DNA of 64,000 nucleotides from Porites lobata (GCA_942486035.1 CALNXK010000013.1:1691501-1755500); one strand, 5' to 3'. Shown: positions 20,657 through 34,432, counted from the first letter of the stretch. Notes: a model not told the origin generated them from the letters alone. Numbers and translations: made by a program.

Positions 20657-23639
20657 TTCAGATATAACTGCAAAAGAATAAATAATTTTAGAATATTTTT
20701 CTCTTGTTTCTTTGGATGACTTATTGATCCGAACTTTACGGTTAATTGTAGGAAATCATATGCTAAAATGAATGCTTAGCCATACTCTTGAAAATCACAA
20801 TCTACACGTAAACACTATGCAAATGCTTGCAATGGCCAGTCACCCTTTATATTTGTAAGAGTAAAGGGCATTTTAACTTCTTTGCTACTTTTAATGAAAT
20901 TCTATCCGTGTAAATATAAAATTGTAGAGCTAAGTATATTTAAGACAACTATAACCAATCAAACAACTTCTTCCATAATTTTGCTTAATATATTGTCGTG
21001 GGCGCTGTCTTTCCAAAGCAGCTGTAGCCAGCTGTAATTATTTTACATTCTGCCTCAGTTGTGCAGCCTTTTAAGGTGTAACATACTGATAAAGAAGACT
21101 TCCGACTGAACACTTTAGAACTCATTTGCATGATATTGTCTATCTTTATTTGTGGTAAAACGCAATATAGCTGACTGACATTTGGACAACAACATGAGAT
21201 ATTCTTAGGGCCTTTCTATGGCTTAGTGTTTCCTATTTTAACTCCACAAAATGGGTTTTCTACTTCGGACTTTATCATGAGAATGACTTTCAGGAAAGAT
21301 ATTAAACGAATTCAAGGAAACCTGTCACTGAAGGGTTAGAATACTGGCCCTTAACAGAGCTGAATGTATACTATAGATAAAAACAATAAGGGCAATTACA
21401 AATCTGAACTAACCTCCTAGAAAAATCGTTTTACAGACGAAAGAAGACAGGAGAAGAAATGATACCTGATAAGAATGCAGGTTGTCGTTAATATTTACTT
21501 CAGCTGCAAGGATATCGGGATCGCCTTCCGATCATTCAGACATCTCAGATCTTGCAAAAAGGAAAAAAAGGAATATCAAAAAGAAAGTGTTCATTGTTAC
21601 GTATAAGCATATCTCTATTTGTTACACAAAACGTACTTTGGTGTTAAAAACAGGTATGTATTAAACAATGAAAAAACGAGAAAGAAGTCGGTTACAATTT
21701 TTTTCAGAGTGCGGTTGAAGTACAGCATGAACTACTCTCACTAGAATTCTATGTGCTTATTCTGAGATAGAATCCCGGAACAGACATGATTAAGGTAAAA
21801 CCTTAGTTTTCAACACCGTCATTTTATGACGTTTGCCTTAAAGTTCCGGTGTTTGCCACAATTAGTCTGAAGGAAAAAAAGCAAAATTAAGCTAAGACTT
21901 ACATATATTTCATCTGTGTCAGGTAGACGGTACCAATTATATAAATTTTTGCTACTCCTTTTTTTATCATATCTATGTCTTTGGATTTGGCTTACTAAAA
22001 ACGTATCTGCGGCGAGCACTGGGAGAAATTACAGTGTTATACGTTTCTGACTAATCAAAATTCAAATTATATAGTTGTTTTGATGGCAGCAGGACAGTTG
22101 ACTCCGGGTTTTGCAGTACGTCATAACATTTAATGAACAAACACTTCATAACTACGTGTCATAAAATTGAAATTAATTTTCATTTATCTTACCACAAAAT
22201 GGAAAAATGAAAGATAATGCGCTTGCAGCTGGCAAGAAATCGCGCTTTCTTCAATTATCATCTTTCCAATCATTTTTTTTTTCCTTCTTTCTTCTACCTT
22301 TTCTTCCTTTTTTGTGTTTCTTTTTAATCTAACGCGTTTCTTATTTTAAAGAGAACGTGTAAAACAAAGAGGTATTTGATTTGCACATTTTGGACATTTT
22401 ATCACAAATATGTCATAAAAGACGTAGGAGGGAGAATAACCTAAAGATTCTAACAAGAACTTCAATAAATTTCGCAACAGACATTTAATTAAAACCTGAA
22501 TAAAAATTTTTGTCTTTTTCAAGAAAACAATTAAAATTTCACAAGAATGTTAAAAGAGCGTCTCCTATAGTTTACTTGACTATTTTTATTGCCCTAAAAA
22601 GTTTGTTATGCTCTTTATAAATAAGACAAGAGATATGTGAAGATATATAATTTAAGTAGACACCAACTTAGTCTTTTCGCATATTAGCATAACGAATTCT
22701 GTAATCTAATTGGCTAATGTACCCGCTATCTATTGCGTGATATTTAAAGTGAGTAGCAATGAGTAGCAAATCTGCGTTTGGAACACAAACAAAACACTAA
22801 CAACGTTTTAATGAATCGTTATTGCGATTTGTCTTGGGTAGAAGTGTTAATCAAATACCTGCAATGATGCCAAACCAGCAAAAACTGAAGTGGTGAAAAA
22901 ATAATAATCAATAATATTAAGAACGCACAATTTAAAATGTTTATTTTGAAAATCAAACACGCTTTCGTGAAGTCACCCTGCGTAAACATATCAATCTTAT
23001 GTATTTTTATCAGAAATTTGTGGTATAAAATCGAAAGTTAAAGCTTGAATAAAAGCAATCATGCTACTCGTTTCCGTTTTATCAGAGATTTATCTTTCTC
23101 TGGCCATGGCATGTTTTCTTAGGGGAACTGAGAACCTTATAAAATTAAAAAAATAGATTAAATGATGAATAAACAATAAATAATGATATACACTAATAAC
23201 TTAATAAATAATAACATTGATAAATTATACCAAGGCTGCCCGGTCTAATTTAACAGCGTGTTGGTTTCGATTTTCAGTCACCTTTTTAGCAGAAAAGATT
23301 TAACCGATTTCTGTGATTTTTGGCCCAGGCCTTAAGAATAGTGGAACTTTAAGACTAAAAAATGTTATCGAGGATACATACCGCAAGTTACAACTATTTA
23401 TGAATACCGTAAAACATAATTAACTAAATAAACTAATCATAGAATCCTAACTATCCTGTACTAAGGTTGTGTTTATTAAATACTGGACTATTTACAAAGG
23501 CAGACATGAAAAGCCCAGTATGAATTTTAGGACAGGCACATTGTTTTTTCGGAGATTTTAAGAAAAGACTTTATTTGAAGGAATATATGGAGCTAGCGGG
23601 CGATAATTTATAGAAGTTACTTTCTTAAAAATTGTACAG
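20657..23639. other. Intergenic/5'UTR intron, AT-rich
   Basis: Includes the likely 5'UTR intron of the 19571 receptor (from 20668). Short ORFs at 21482-21664 and 21819-22019 show no features. No repeats with clear ends were seen. Confidence 0.45.
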
Positions 23640-24490
23640 TCTTGCTTCTTTAATAGATACTCAATTGAAACAGGTTAAGAAGTAAAACGGCGTTTACGAC
23701 ATCTATCTAAAAAGTTCTGTATAATATTAAGATCAGGTTCAGAACCTCCATATACGGGTAAACCATAAATAAAATTGGGCAAAACTAAGGAAGTGAACAA
23801 GTGCATGATCTATTTTAGCTTGTGAATATTGCTCTTTTCTGAGGGTCCTTAGAACATGGGGACATTTGTTTGCTTTAATTAATCTGAGTTTAACATGCAC
23901 CGGAAACTTTCAATCACTGGATCGTAACCCCCAGTAAAACAAGACTACTGCATTGAGAAATGTCAAATATGGGGTTATATCGAGAATTGTTGCCTTTACT
24001 TCTGAAGATAAGTTCTTTACATTTTTCGGCAAGGATTGTAAGACATGTTGTTCTCTTTAGACCCTGTCATGGATTTTGCCACAAAGTTAGCAGACGGATC
24101 ACATTGATTACTAACAAGAGACACTATTGTGGAGTCATCAGCATAAATAGAGCAGGAGCATTGTTATAAGAAATTTCTAGGTCATTCAAAAATAATTATA
24201 TTAAATAGATAAGGCCCGCTTACGCTTCCTTGGGTGGTTCCTTTGTTAACGAACTTCCAGTTACAGAGGCGATTACTATAGAAAATTGGCTGTTACCTAG
24301 CAAACAAGAAGCTATAGTACCAATTAACGATGTAAGGATTGGGAAAGCTGCATAAGTTTAGCTGATAACTTGCTATGATTTACGGAATCAAACGCTTTGC
24401 TAAAACCCATTGTAAACAAACGAACTGCCTTATTACAGTCCCTGCATGTTGTCTAGGTTTATATAGACAGGGTGTTGAATAGATAATAAG
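23640..24490 (-). pseudogene. Decayed LINE reverse transcriptase (YADD fossil)
   Basis: Reading the minus strand from about 24490 downward, in shifting frames, gives a recognisable RT: GFSKAFDSVNHSKLSAKL (finger/palm block), then CNWKFVNKGTTQ-like remnants and SGPYLFN-like residues, then SIYADDSTIVSLVSNQCD, with the catalytic YADD encoded by 24134-24145. The thumb-proximal end reads LPNFIYGLPVYGGSEPDLNI and QNFLDRCRKRRF. Many stops and frameshifts interrupt it. The phrase set fits CR1/jockey-like LINEs of marine invertebrates. No endonuclease domain or ends were found. Confidence 0.75.
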
Positions 24491-26105
24491 GAGTTTGTAC
24501 AGTTACCCCCTCGCCTCTATGGAAATTGGGTGAGGTTAAGGCTCATGACCATTAAACGCACTGCACAAAAAGGCTGCTCAAACTTAACCTTAAAATGCTA
24601 TGCTAAAACGCACAGTGAGTGGAAGAATGCTAACACACTATTTCCTTCCTATCTGAAAGGGTATTCTAACCCAAATCTTTATTGACACAAACTGAGAAGC
24701 GCTAATCACAAGAGTAAGAACTTTAAGCTGTATACTAGGTGAGATTACAGGACGTCTCTTTATCAAACCTATTGTGTATCCGTCCCTTTCTCTTTCGTAA
24801 AAAATCTTAACAAAGCAAAACATAGCAGTTCACTGTTTTTCAAAGAAATTTCAAAGAATGGCACGAGAAGCCATGGCCGTATGTTTACGAGTGCTAAAAG
24901 AAAGCAACAAAAGTAGATTTGATAGCTACAGTGTCAGGAAAAGTGCATTGATCATATCCCATATTACCTTTCGGGATTGTCGCCTGCACATTTTTTCGGA
25001 AACCTTCCTCGAAATAGCTGTGTACGGAAAACTCTCTAGAGTAAATGTACTTAGCATCGCAGGTTCTCGTTCCGAGGAGAAATAAAGCCGTCAGTTCTAG
25101 TAGTTTTCTAAATAAGACCGTTGAGGCAGCTCGTTTTTGTGGGTTTCAGAGCCTGGTGTCTGTATTAAGGAAGATTCCATTCTGTGAATCATGTAACATT
25201 TTGAGCATATTATCAGCATGACCAGTGCTGTCGATGACTACCATTGTCCCTACTTTTTTCAGCTAAAGTATTTACTGGCGCAATTTGTTGCTCTCTCATT
25301 AAATAAGAGCGTCGAGTACTTAGATTTGTAGTTGCCTAGGGTAATGCTTCTGTCTCTTGGAGGGCAAATATTACTTCCTTACACTTGCCCAATATGCCCA
25401 TCTGGAAGTTTTCTAATACAGAGGTTATCCGACGCCTTTTTCCCTGGGCATTTTGCTTGCCATATTTGATTGGGATTGTTCTTTCGGTCTTTCCCGTGAA
25501 AAGCCTCTGGTTTGTTTGGTATAAGTTTGGACTCCCCGTTTTTCTACGTCTCTCTTTATTATCATGTGATTATTGCTATCATTTCTACTGTTGTTTCTCG
25601 TGTTATGGTTTGCGTCCTTTGTTGTCCTTTGGGGGTTATATGCTGCATTTTTGACCCTTTCTAGTTAGTGTGGTGGGGCACATCTTTTATTGCATTGTGA
25701 AGTCCATTGCGATACAATCTTGGGAATTCAAATGATAATCTTGAATAGCTAATCCGCTTTTTGTATCCAAAGCAACGCTTTGTGAAAGCCCATTCACTTC
25801 CGCCGCCTCAAGATCTGGAATGCTTTACCACTCGATTTCAGATGCGCCAATGCAAGTGTGATGGTGTATTTAAAGTAAAGGGTAAAACACATATTTAGTT
25901 TAATCAGTATATATTGTGTAGGCTTTGTATTTTCCTTTATTTTAACATGATTTTATAACATTTTTTATAACTTTACCAATGCATTTTTTTAAAATTTATA
26001 TTTGGCTAATTAATGCTATTCATTTATATTTTTACTTATTTTTTGGAAACTGCTTACTACAGACACAGCGAAGGTAGTACCCCCTTAGTCATCTTAAGAC
26101 CTTGA
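24491..26105. other. No gene recognised
   Basis: ORFs at 24638-24823, 24858-25085 and 25385-25654 have no recognisable domains. The last is hydrophobic but Cys/Phe/Leu-rich by base composition. Nothing is supported. Confidence 0.4.
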
Positions 26106-26186
26106 GTGTTGGACTGGCAGAGAATCGAATCTGGGCCTACTGTTTTGAAGTCTGGTACCCAGCCAACTGAGCTATTCACTAACCAG
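26106..26186 (-). repeat. tRNA-like sequence (SINE head or tRNA pseudogene)
   Basis: The minus strand has TAGCTCAGTTGGCTGGG (A-box region) and CCCAGATTCGATTCTCTG (B-box region), ending CCAGTCC. The acceptor stem has a mismatch and the anticodon region (ACTTCAAAACAGT) does not form a clean 7-base loop, so a functional tRNA is unlikely. Confidence 0.5.
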
Positions 26187-26215
26187 TCAGCGGTTGCTTT
26201 CCCAGTGTTTTGTAT

Positions 26216-26560
26216 TAGGCCTCGTCCACACGTATCCGTTTCTATCCGGGAATTTTTTTTTTTTTTTAAATGAAGATTTTAGCCTTCCGCATACGCGTAA
26301 ACGGCCTTTTTTGGCCACCAAAAACGCAGGTTTTTGAACATGGACCCCTGAGTGGAGATTTTTGAAAATGCCGGTTGGTCGTTTTCGTTTGGACGGACCA
26401 AAACGAAAACTCGTAGCTTTTCGAATACGATGGTGTCATTCATCATTTTCGTGTTGATGGACAAAAGAACGATTTGGATAGCCTACGCGTGGATGCGTAC
26501 TGTTTCTAAAAACGCAGAAAATATTCCCGCTTTCAATACAAAATTTATGCATTTTTATTT
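26216..26560. repeat. Interspersed repeat starting GGCCTCGTCCACACGTATCC
   Basis: This opening phrase, followed by repeated AAAACGC / GTTTTCG words and GGACCCCTGAGTGGAGATTT, resembles a MITE family I recall as common in corals. The right end is not clearly inverted, so the copy may be truncated. The ORFs over it are opposing shadows. Confidence 0.5.
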
Positions 26561-28860
26561 TTAATTTTGTTGTTATTATTATTTATTTATTCCTTTGGTG
26601 GTCGGTAAAATACCGGCAATATTGATACAGGTGAATAGCCATTTAAAAAGTTCTTACCGCGAGATTAGTTGTTTTATCAGGATTCGCTTAACTAAATATA
26701 GAGAGGGCAAATTGTTGGGCATTCAATTCCTTTCGAGACATTCATCACTAAATATTCCACCAAAGTGGAACTCTGTGCCGGCAATGTTCGCAAAACAATC
26801 ATGGAGCTTTTTAATTTGTAACTTCCTCTTTGAAACCTTTTGGTATCCTTTTAATCCTGAGGGCAGAGTAAAATCAATACCTCAATCCTTTAAAAAATAA
26901 TAATTAAAATAACTGAAGAAAAAAAAAATAGCTGAGTATACATCATAAATCAGGATATCTTAAAGATACTTTTTGGCACAATTTGATCTCCGAAATTGTA
27001 AAGAAAACAAAAATATCAACCTTAAAACACAAATGTTAACCTCTGCACCATATATTACTCCTTATTTAATGATTTCCTTGGCAAGAATCACCTGTCGAAT
27101 GGCAAAAAAATGAATCTTCCGTCTAAAATTAAACAATAGCCATCTTATGTCATGGTATCGTAGCAACACTCGCACCTTAAGTGGATTTCTTTGCCTGCCA
27201 TGTAAACACGACGGCACGCCCGACACTTTAAACGATTCTTTATAACGCAGCAACTTCAAGTAGTCATCAAAGTAATTGTTTTCCCCCAGTATTCAGAGAA
27301 CGTAGTTATTTCAGTATGCCTTGAGTTAATTGTTACTGTTTCAGCGTTTTCCCTTCCATATGTCTCGACTGTTGATGTTGAACTGGTCTATTCATCTATT
27401 CAAGGACAAAATTTCATGAGGACCTTCATGTAGCAGAATATCGTTATTACCTTTTATGAGAGCACGCTGTGGATTTCTTCTGCTAAAAAGTAGGTAAGAT
27501 TTTTATGATGATTATCAGAACATTTTTACTTTCTCACTCAAATAACCTATAACACTATATAAGCCAGATAAAGTCCACATTTTAGTCTTAAATAATAGTA
27601 TCTAGAAACGACGGACAAAATGGTGATTAGATAATAGAATTACTTGCCGTATTGTCCATTATGCGCACATAATATTGATTAACAGATAATATGAGAGAAA
27701 TTAGACCAGGAAGAGATAAATGTAATAAATCCAGTTAAATGTCAAATGAATGCTGCTTAAAACCGGTCTACTTCACTTATTTTATTGAGACGAGTTCAGT
27801 GATCTACCTTTTGGCTATTACCAAATTATTTGCCTGATACCACATCTATCGCAAACGCACGTATTTTCCTTAACGAAATTACCATTTATTTGAGTTTAGA
27901 AGCAACGACAGGATAATTATTTCAAAGATCGAGATGAAAAGTTATTGTTGAAAAGAGAACCATCAAAGGTGGCTTTAGAAATCGATCACATACATGTATT
28001 TTGAAGGATTTTTTTAAACATTTTTTAAATAATATTTTGACATATCACTATCCGACAGCGACTATGTAATCTTCATTTGCTACCTTAAACTATCGATTAT
28101 TTTTCAAGCGATTTAGAAAGCTGCCTTTGCTACCTGGGATACCTGGGTTATTACTCATTACAAGTGGTATTCCGCTAGTCACAAACGGATTCTCGTCTAA
28201 AAGAAAAGGCATTTATGAGTATATAATTTAATGTTTATGAAAACAATAATATTACCTGTTCACCTTTTGAGACGTGCGTATAAGTTTTCTGGTTGTTGCT
28301 GTAGTTTCTGTTTATTGTTCTAGTAGTATTATCACCATATTTTACAGATCCTGACGTACAGATTTATGTGCTTTGCTTAATTAATTGTGTTTCCTTATCC
28401 AAATCTGTTGTTCAACCGAATAAGCAACACATTACTCTTGATGAATAGCAAGGGGTAGAGAGCAAGCACTAGTTTAAGAGTTAAATCTTAGGTCCCATGT
28501 CAAAGTAAGAGCCATTGTATTAACAGTATGATGTTTACCATGATAACCAAGTTCCTTGAACGCTTTAAGAATTTTATCAGAAAATCTTCCCCTTATTCTT
28601 TACGGTCACGCCAGGTTAAGCGTACCCTTGTTGAGCCCGCGTGCGTAATGAGCAGTTGAATCTTGACTACAAAATTAATTTTCTGTATTCATGTCAGAAT
28701 TGAAAAAAAAAACTGAGCTGGCAGAAATTTCTTTAAAAGCTCAAGTACCTCGCACGTGAATTTACTTCTCCTTGCGCATGCGGGAATGCAGACAGGGGAT
28801 GAAATAACGGATTCAAATAACCAGCTAGTTAATGGTTTCTTGGGAGGTACGCTACCCGGG
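26561..28860. other. No gene recognised
   Basis: AT-rich sequence. The 101-codon frame at 26595-26900 and the 65-codon frame at 27062-27259 show no domain or splice support. Confidence 0.45.
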
Positions 28861-29290
28861 TGAGGAACTCCTGGAAATTCTTGGTAAGATTGTGCCGCCG
28901 GTTCTCCAAATCCAGACGCAAATGCCATTTTTCACACTTGTTTTCATACCTGGCCTCTAAAATCCATATCCATTTTCAGACCTGGCCTCTAAGATATACA
29001 TCATTACTTACCACGCTACCAAAAAAGATTTCTTAAAATCTACTGCGAATTCGCATATTTATCTTTCTTTCTTATTCATCTGGGATTGAAATGATGAATA
29101 CGTTCATACACTCCCGTAGTTTTCTAAAAATTCAGACCCGATTCAAGACTAAAATGGGTAAAGTCTATACCTGTTTTCAGACCAAAAACGTCGCAAAAAC
29201 CGTACCCTTTGGGGCGGCACATACTCATATGGCTTAAATAAGGGAGTGCCCCCTCCCCCGGGTCCTCCCAAGAGAACTTGAAAACACTAC
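28861..29290. repeat. Decayed interspersed repeat related to 2462-2605
   Basis: Contains GGAACTCCTGGAAATTC, two TTTTCAGACCTGGCCTC-like phrases, and at the far end CCCCCTCCCCCGGGTCCTCC. The inverted counterparts occur at 2462-2605. Frames at 28689-28928 and 29124-29405 just translate it. Confidence 0.5.
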
Positions 29291-29462
29291 TGAAAAAAAG
29301 ATTTTCGGAATAAACAAGACATATGCGCCTTACATTGTCTTTAGTAAGAAGTACCAACCAACGACGCCTCGGCTGTCCTAATGTAGTTATCGCTAATCCA
29401 AACAATAAAAGCCTTCCACACTAGTCAAAGAACGAACGAACAACTCAAAGAGCATCTCCCAG

Positions 29463-29545
29463 TTAGCTTTAATTGTTAGCTCAATTGGTACAGAGCTACT
29501 CTCGCGTCGCAGAGGACAAGGGCTCGAATCCATCATTTAGAACTG
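29463..29545 (+). repeat. tRNA-like SINE head, degraded
   Basis: TTGTTAGCTCAATTGGTA resembles an A-box and GACAAGGGCTCGAATCC a B-box. It looks like a further decayed copy of the 5025/6304 SINE family. Confidence 0.5.
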
Positions 29546-29634
29546 AATGCTGATATTGGAGGTGTAATATAGAACGGACTATGTACTGGATAAGACCACG
29601 TCTCATCAAAACATGGAGAACTCTTAGAGTTATA

Positions 29635-30663
29635 CAGGGTGTTTCAAAAGTTCGTTCCGATTTTTTCTTCACTTAAATTTCACTGATTATTGAAGATAAC
29701 TTTTGTAAACCTAAGCATGTTATTCATTATTCATTTAACATTGACTAACTTAAATATTAGCAACCAGAATGTCTTCCTTTATGATTTCTGACATTTTCTA
29801 AGCGGTGAGGTATAGAATGTACGTGTTCCAATAGCGTATAAAAATTCACAATTTTCCAGGTGAAGCGTGGTCGCTGTCTTAGCTAGTCCAGTGTTTTGGG
29901 GGCTGGATCTTTGTATGTTGTCTCATCAACGATAATCCAGATGGTTACTAGAGGGTTCGCATCACGTGAGTTTGCCGGCCGGTCGTCCTTTGGTATAAAG
30001 TTTGCAAATTCTTCTGATGCCATGTCTGCATAAAGTGCACCGCCTTTTTTCTCTTCAAGGCTTTCCAACCTTTGTTGGTCACACATCTCCATACCGTTGT
30101 GCTCGAAACTTTGATATTGTAAAGTTTAAGTTTAAGTTTGCAGTCTTGTTGAATAATTACGTATATACTTACTGCTTTTTCGATAACATTTTTCACACAG
30201 TTTGTAAAAAAAAACCGGTCATCTACTCCTGGGTTTGTCTGGTAAGGTCTTTACTTTTGACCACTTGTTCTCTCATCGTTCAGAATTCTTCAACAATTTG
30301 ACAATTTCATTGACTAAATGGACAGAGTACCGTATAAATGGATGCCTGAGTTCTAGCACAAACAGTGTACGCCTTCATTTTCGTGAAAGAGTAGAGAAAA
30401 CAAAAGAAAACGCCAAAAAAACGAAAATAGAAAACCTACAAAATGGACAGGAAAAATATGGCGGGATTAAAATTCGCGTACATGCACATTTGGAGAAAAA
30501 ATTTTAAAAAAATCATAATTTCTTCAAATTTTAGTTTGAAATTGCTTTGAACGGTTATTTAGATAAATTTCCTACCTGAATCAGTTTACATTTACCTAAG
30601 GAAGCATTAAATGCTCTGCGCAAAATACTATTTACAATCGGAACGAACTTTTGAAACACCTTG
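29635..30663 (-). mobile_element. Decayed Tc1/mariner-type transposon, 1,029 bp
   Basis: Terminal inverted repeats of 28 bp with one mismatch. The left starts CAGGGTGTTTCAAAAG (29635-29662). The right, read inward, starts CAAGGTGTTTCAAAAG (30663-30636). Both are flanked by TA (29633-29634, 30664-30665), the expected target duplication. The interior holds transposase remnants on the minus strand. The length is somewhat below the usual 1.2-1.4 kb, so internal deletions are likely. Confidence 0.85.
29883..30410 (-). pseudogene. Mariner-superfamily transposase remnant
   Basis: Minus-strand frames read successively as an N-terminal relic (MKAYTVCARTQASIYTVL), then a helix-turn-helix-like block SSTTVWRCVTNKGWKALKRK near 30100, then NFIPKDDRPANSRDANPLVT near 29960. 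The last corresponds to the usual W/P-rich segment SPDLNPLDY that carries the second catalytic Asp; here it reads SRDANPLVT, so conserved residues have decayed. It ends ETTYKDPAPKTLD. At least two frameshifts and several stops exclude function. The sequence around the second Asp suggests the DD37D/maT-like branch, but that is tentative. Confidence 0.75.
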
Positions 30664-33637
30664 TAATAGCAAAAATCGCGTTTATTACACCAGAAAGCAT
30701 TCCAAGCAATGATTTTATAGCATCAAAAAATTATTTGAGGGACCATTCTGAAGTGATTTCAGATATGTAGAATTTATTTTTTATAGATGCATTAAAATAA
30801 ATTTAGTTTATACTGCAGTAGCGGAGAGAATTTAACAGGATTAAAATCTCTGCGCTTCATTTCAATTCAGATACATAGATAAATAAAATAGGACGTGTGA
30901 TTATAAGATACACCAAAATAAAGCAGAGCTTACTTGCAATTTACTTTCAGCATATTTACATTGTACTTACACCTTTATTTCCTTGTGAAACAGTCAGGAG
31001 AAGGCAATCACCTCAGTTCCATAAAACCTCTTATTGCACTTTCCCACCAATTCGTTGTGATAAATTCTTACCACATACATAAGAAAAAAAAATCAAAAGA
31101 AATAACTAATGTTTTTGGCTTCAGGTGTAGATTCAAGTGACGCTCTTTATATCTCCAATTATGGATATTTGAAAGCTCTTGTAAGTCAGCATGTGGTCAC
31201 TGCTTTAACCGACAACATATATTTTTTTATTTTTTGTCTTTATTTGTTTATTAGTTCTGTAAAGACACTAGATCCGAAGCTTGATTTAAGATTTTGTTTG
31301 CTAATTTGAGAATGAAATTAAAGTTGAGCCTAAATCGATGAATTTGTTTCCCGAGAGCTTGGCTCAACAATCCACATTTTCTCTCAGAATCAGAATTATT
31401 ACGGTAAATTTAAAACTCAAAATTCCGAAATCTTCTCTTAAAAGTCCTAATTTTCAATATCGCTCGACTCAGGCTGCGTCAATGTATTGACTGCAATTAA
31501 TTATGATGTTAATTCCTTTTCAATTGGTTTCCTCTGTCGAAAAATCATTTTTGTTATTAGTAAATCTAGAATAAGATTGGAGGTTAAACTGCAAGAGCCA
31601 ACTATGGTCTTTTCTTTGGGTTGTTTCCCGTCAAGCGGGAAATTAAATCAGCCATTATCCATTACTACCTTGAAGACCACCGTAGGGAAGTATAAGGATA
31701 AAAAAAAACACTTGGATTGGCATAATTTACATATACGTAGGTCAAAAAGGCAGTAATAAAAAAAATTATTCTCACTTTTATTTGTTTGTCACTGCACATG
31801 TACATGTACCAGAAAGAGTCGTACCTGTACATGTACTTTGGCTTGAAAGTCAGTCCTTAAATTATGGGTGCGGTAATTTTTAGCGTCTGTCAAATGACTT
31901 GAATAAACAAATGCCACCTACTTACGAAATCGACCGTCAAAATATTTTCAGACCCCAACACCATGCCACTTACGCTTTCACTGGAAACTTTAAGAATCAA
32001 ATTTCCAAGCATCCCCCAATAATTGCAGTTGTAGGAAACTGGACAGTACGGAATTGCAGAGTTTGTAAGAGAACGATTGGCGCAACTGCAGTACAAATGA
32101 TGACTTCAAATTTCTTTTCCAGCGTCTTTTTCCTGTAGAGGACTCTTTTTAATTTATTTAACGGAGAAAGGGGCTTTCCGACAAAAGCATGAGGCCAAAC
32201 CTCAACCGACAAAGATGGAAATTTATTTCATAACAGCACTTTGCTGTAAAAACTTTAATTAACAGAAAGGAAATAATCTTTAGTTAATTTGACATTATTT
32301 GCGCCTATTTCCATTTCTATAGCTACGTGCAAGATCGCACGTTCCTATTACAACCTGTCCAATCGATAGGTTCATTTCGTTACCGTTAACCATCAGAAAT
32401 CTTCACTCTCTACGGAGCCTCAAGTGAAGTCAACTGCAGGGATACAAGCAGAAGAGATCGAGTTAAGGTTCTTGTCTTTCTCAAAACATACTAATTTTAT
32501 CCCTATTGATTTACAATAAGGGACTTTTTAATGTGTTAACGAACATAACCCATTGACCAGGAGCATTTAGGGTATTATTGCACCAAACCTTCCCCCATTT
32601 TCAAAATGGGAAGTCCAAGATGATGCGAAACTTTCCCCCCAAAAAATTAGCTATTTCTGTGCCCTACCTTTGGCTCTTGAATGACGCCTTAATACTGGAA
32701 TCATTGAAAAAAAAAAGGGGCATGGAAACGGTTTTATTGAAACCTTTTTTTGTTATTTATTTTATTTTTTTATTACGTTAAAGCTTTTTTCCCTTACTTA
32801 AAGTGCCAAGTTCAGGGGAAATTGTACTTCGAAGTATTTTTAGAGTTGTCAGCAGGACTATTCATACGGCTTCAGAATTTGAATTTGAAAGCTGAGGGGA
32901 CGAAATTGTAATAACTTTCTATTTGCATAAGAGTTTATTACTGACAGGATATGGATTTCACTATTTTGTCGCTGGGCTACACTGGAGAATACTATAACTT
33001 ATGTCACGAAAATATCTTTATTTCCTCGTTTATTGCAACGCTATCATATTCTTTCCCAGTGCCTATAGTAAGTAAAAACATCAGGGAGACAAATATGCTG
33101 AAATCTCAATAAGAGGAACAATTTTTGGTGAGGAATCTGCGATGGACGTAGATGTGATCTTCCCACATATATTAACTTTGAGAGAAAACTAGACAAAATG
33201 TTGATGATATTATTATATACTAGGAGTAATCAGAGCTTAGGGGGGTGCGTTCTATATGATTTTTAGGTGTACAGGTAGCAGTTGAGGGGGAAGGGTGGAT
33301 GGTTGATGGCATATTTTAAACGTTAGGATTGCTTAAAGCGAGACCTCTATTTAAACTGTGCACCATTATGAAAAAGTCTTGAAGGCTACTGATACGGTAT
33401 GGTCCGTCTCAACAAGTGCAGTAATTTGGTAAAGTGTGTTGATTTCGGTGACTTGTGTGGAGCTACTGTGGGCTGTTTATATGTTTTTGCGAATAAATAA
33501 CATAGACCTAAAATGTTCGTTTGTGCGGTGCCGAAAATATCACGTCATGATGAAATGGCGCCGCCGAGCTTCGCCCGTGGCACAACGGCCGCCGAGCTTC
33601 ACAACTCGGTAAGTTTACTTTGTGACACGACGGTCGC
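30664..33637. other. No gene recognised
   Basis: Long AT-rich interval. A CATGTACATGTACC palindrome-like phrase recurs near 31795-31840. ORFs at 31109-31309, 31487-31756, 31899-32138 and 32578-32781 show no domain. Nothing is supported. Confidence 0.45.
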
Positions 33638-33815
33638 CGAAACGTTTGAACGATGAACGCTTTGGAAGATTCAGCAAACACAGATCGATAGTAGACCCTC
33701 AGCAAACTCTTGAAATATGTACGCTTTACGAAGATTCAGCAAACGTTCAAAAGATGAACGCTTTACGAAGACAGAATAGCAGACCTCAGCAAACGTTTGA
33801 AAGATGAACGCCGAG
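33638..33815. repeat. Minisatellite, AACGTTTGAAAGATGAACGC-like unit
   Basis: Four imperfect copies of AACGTTYGAAMGATGAACGC, with the linking phrases TTTACGAAGATTCAGCAAAC and AGACCTCAGCAAACG. The opposing ORFs across it (33508-33865) are repeat translations. Confidence 0.7.
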
Positions 33816-34432
33816 GACACAAGAATCACTACGTGAGTTAGTGCGTCAAAGTGAGGCAAACACAAGCAAGGGCCTCAAAGCGAGGCAAATGTGTGTCGAC
33901 ACAAATGCAATCTCAAAAAACCTCGCTTTTTGATTGCACAGGACACCCAACAAATTTTCCTACCTTGAACGCCATACAGATTCAAATTTACCGCAAACGG
34001 CAGACGTCAGACTCAAGATGAGAATTTCTCAGAATAGAAAGTAAGCAGATAAAAACAGTCCTCAACGATTCCTGTGGTTAAAACTGGCATAGAACTACTT
34101 AATTTTGTGTAGAAGCAGTGAACGGAAAATAAGGGGGAAATTTGGCCACGTGGTACAAATTCACGTCTGCCGTTTGGCTTAAGCGTAAATCTTAATCTCT
34201 CTAATAACTGGGAGAATCACATCTCAATTCACCTCTATCGCAGGCGGTTTAATTGTTTTATTTTTGTTACTCTAAATCATAATTAAACAAAGCAAAATAA
34301 ATACTCAAAACCGTCCCATTTCCCCACCAGTCAAGCATCGCGGAGATGTAAGGGTGGGTATCTATATGCAAGAGGTTTCTGAGTGTTGTTGACAATCACC
34401 ATTCTTTGATATTACAGGTGATTGCATCGTAA
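33816..34432. other. 5' flank of the receptor at 34433; likely 5'UTR intron
   Basis: A splice acceptor (TTTGATATTACAG, AG at 34416-34417) lies 15 nt before the receptor ATG. Nothing else is supported. Confidence 0.45.

Noticed and set aside
26106..26186. Selenocysteine-type tRNA (TCA near the anticodon)
   Set aside because: No long acceptor/T arm as in tRNA-Sec, mismatched acceptor and poor anticodon stem; more likely a SINE head.
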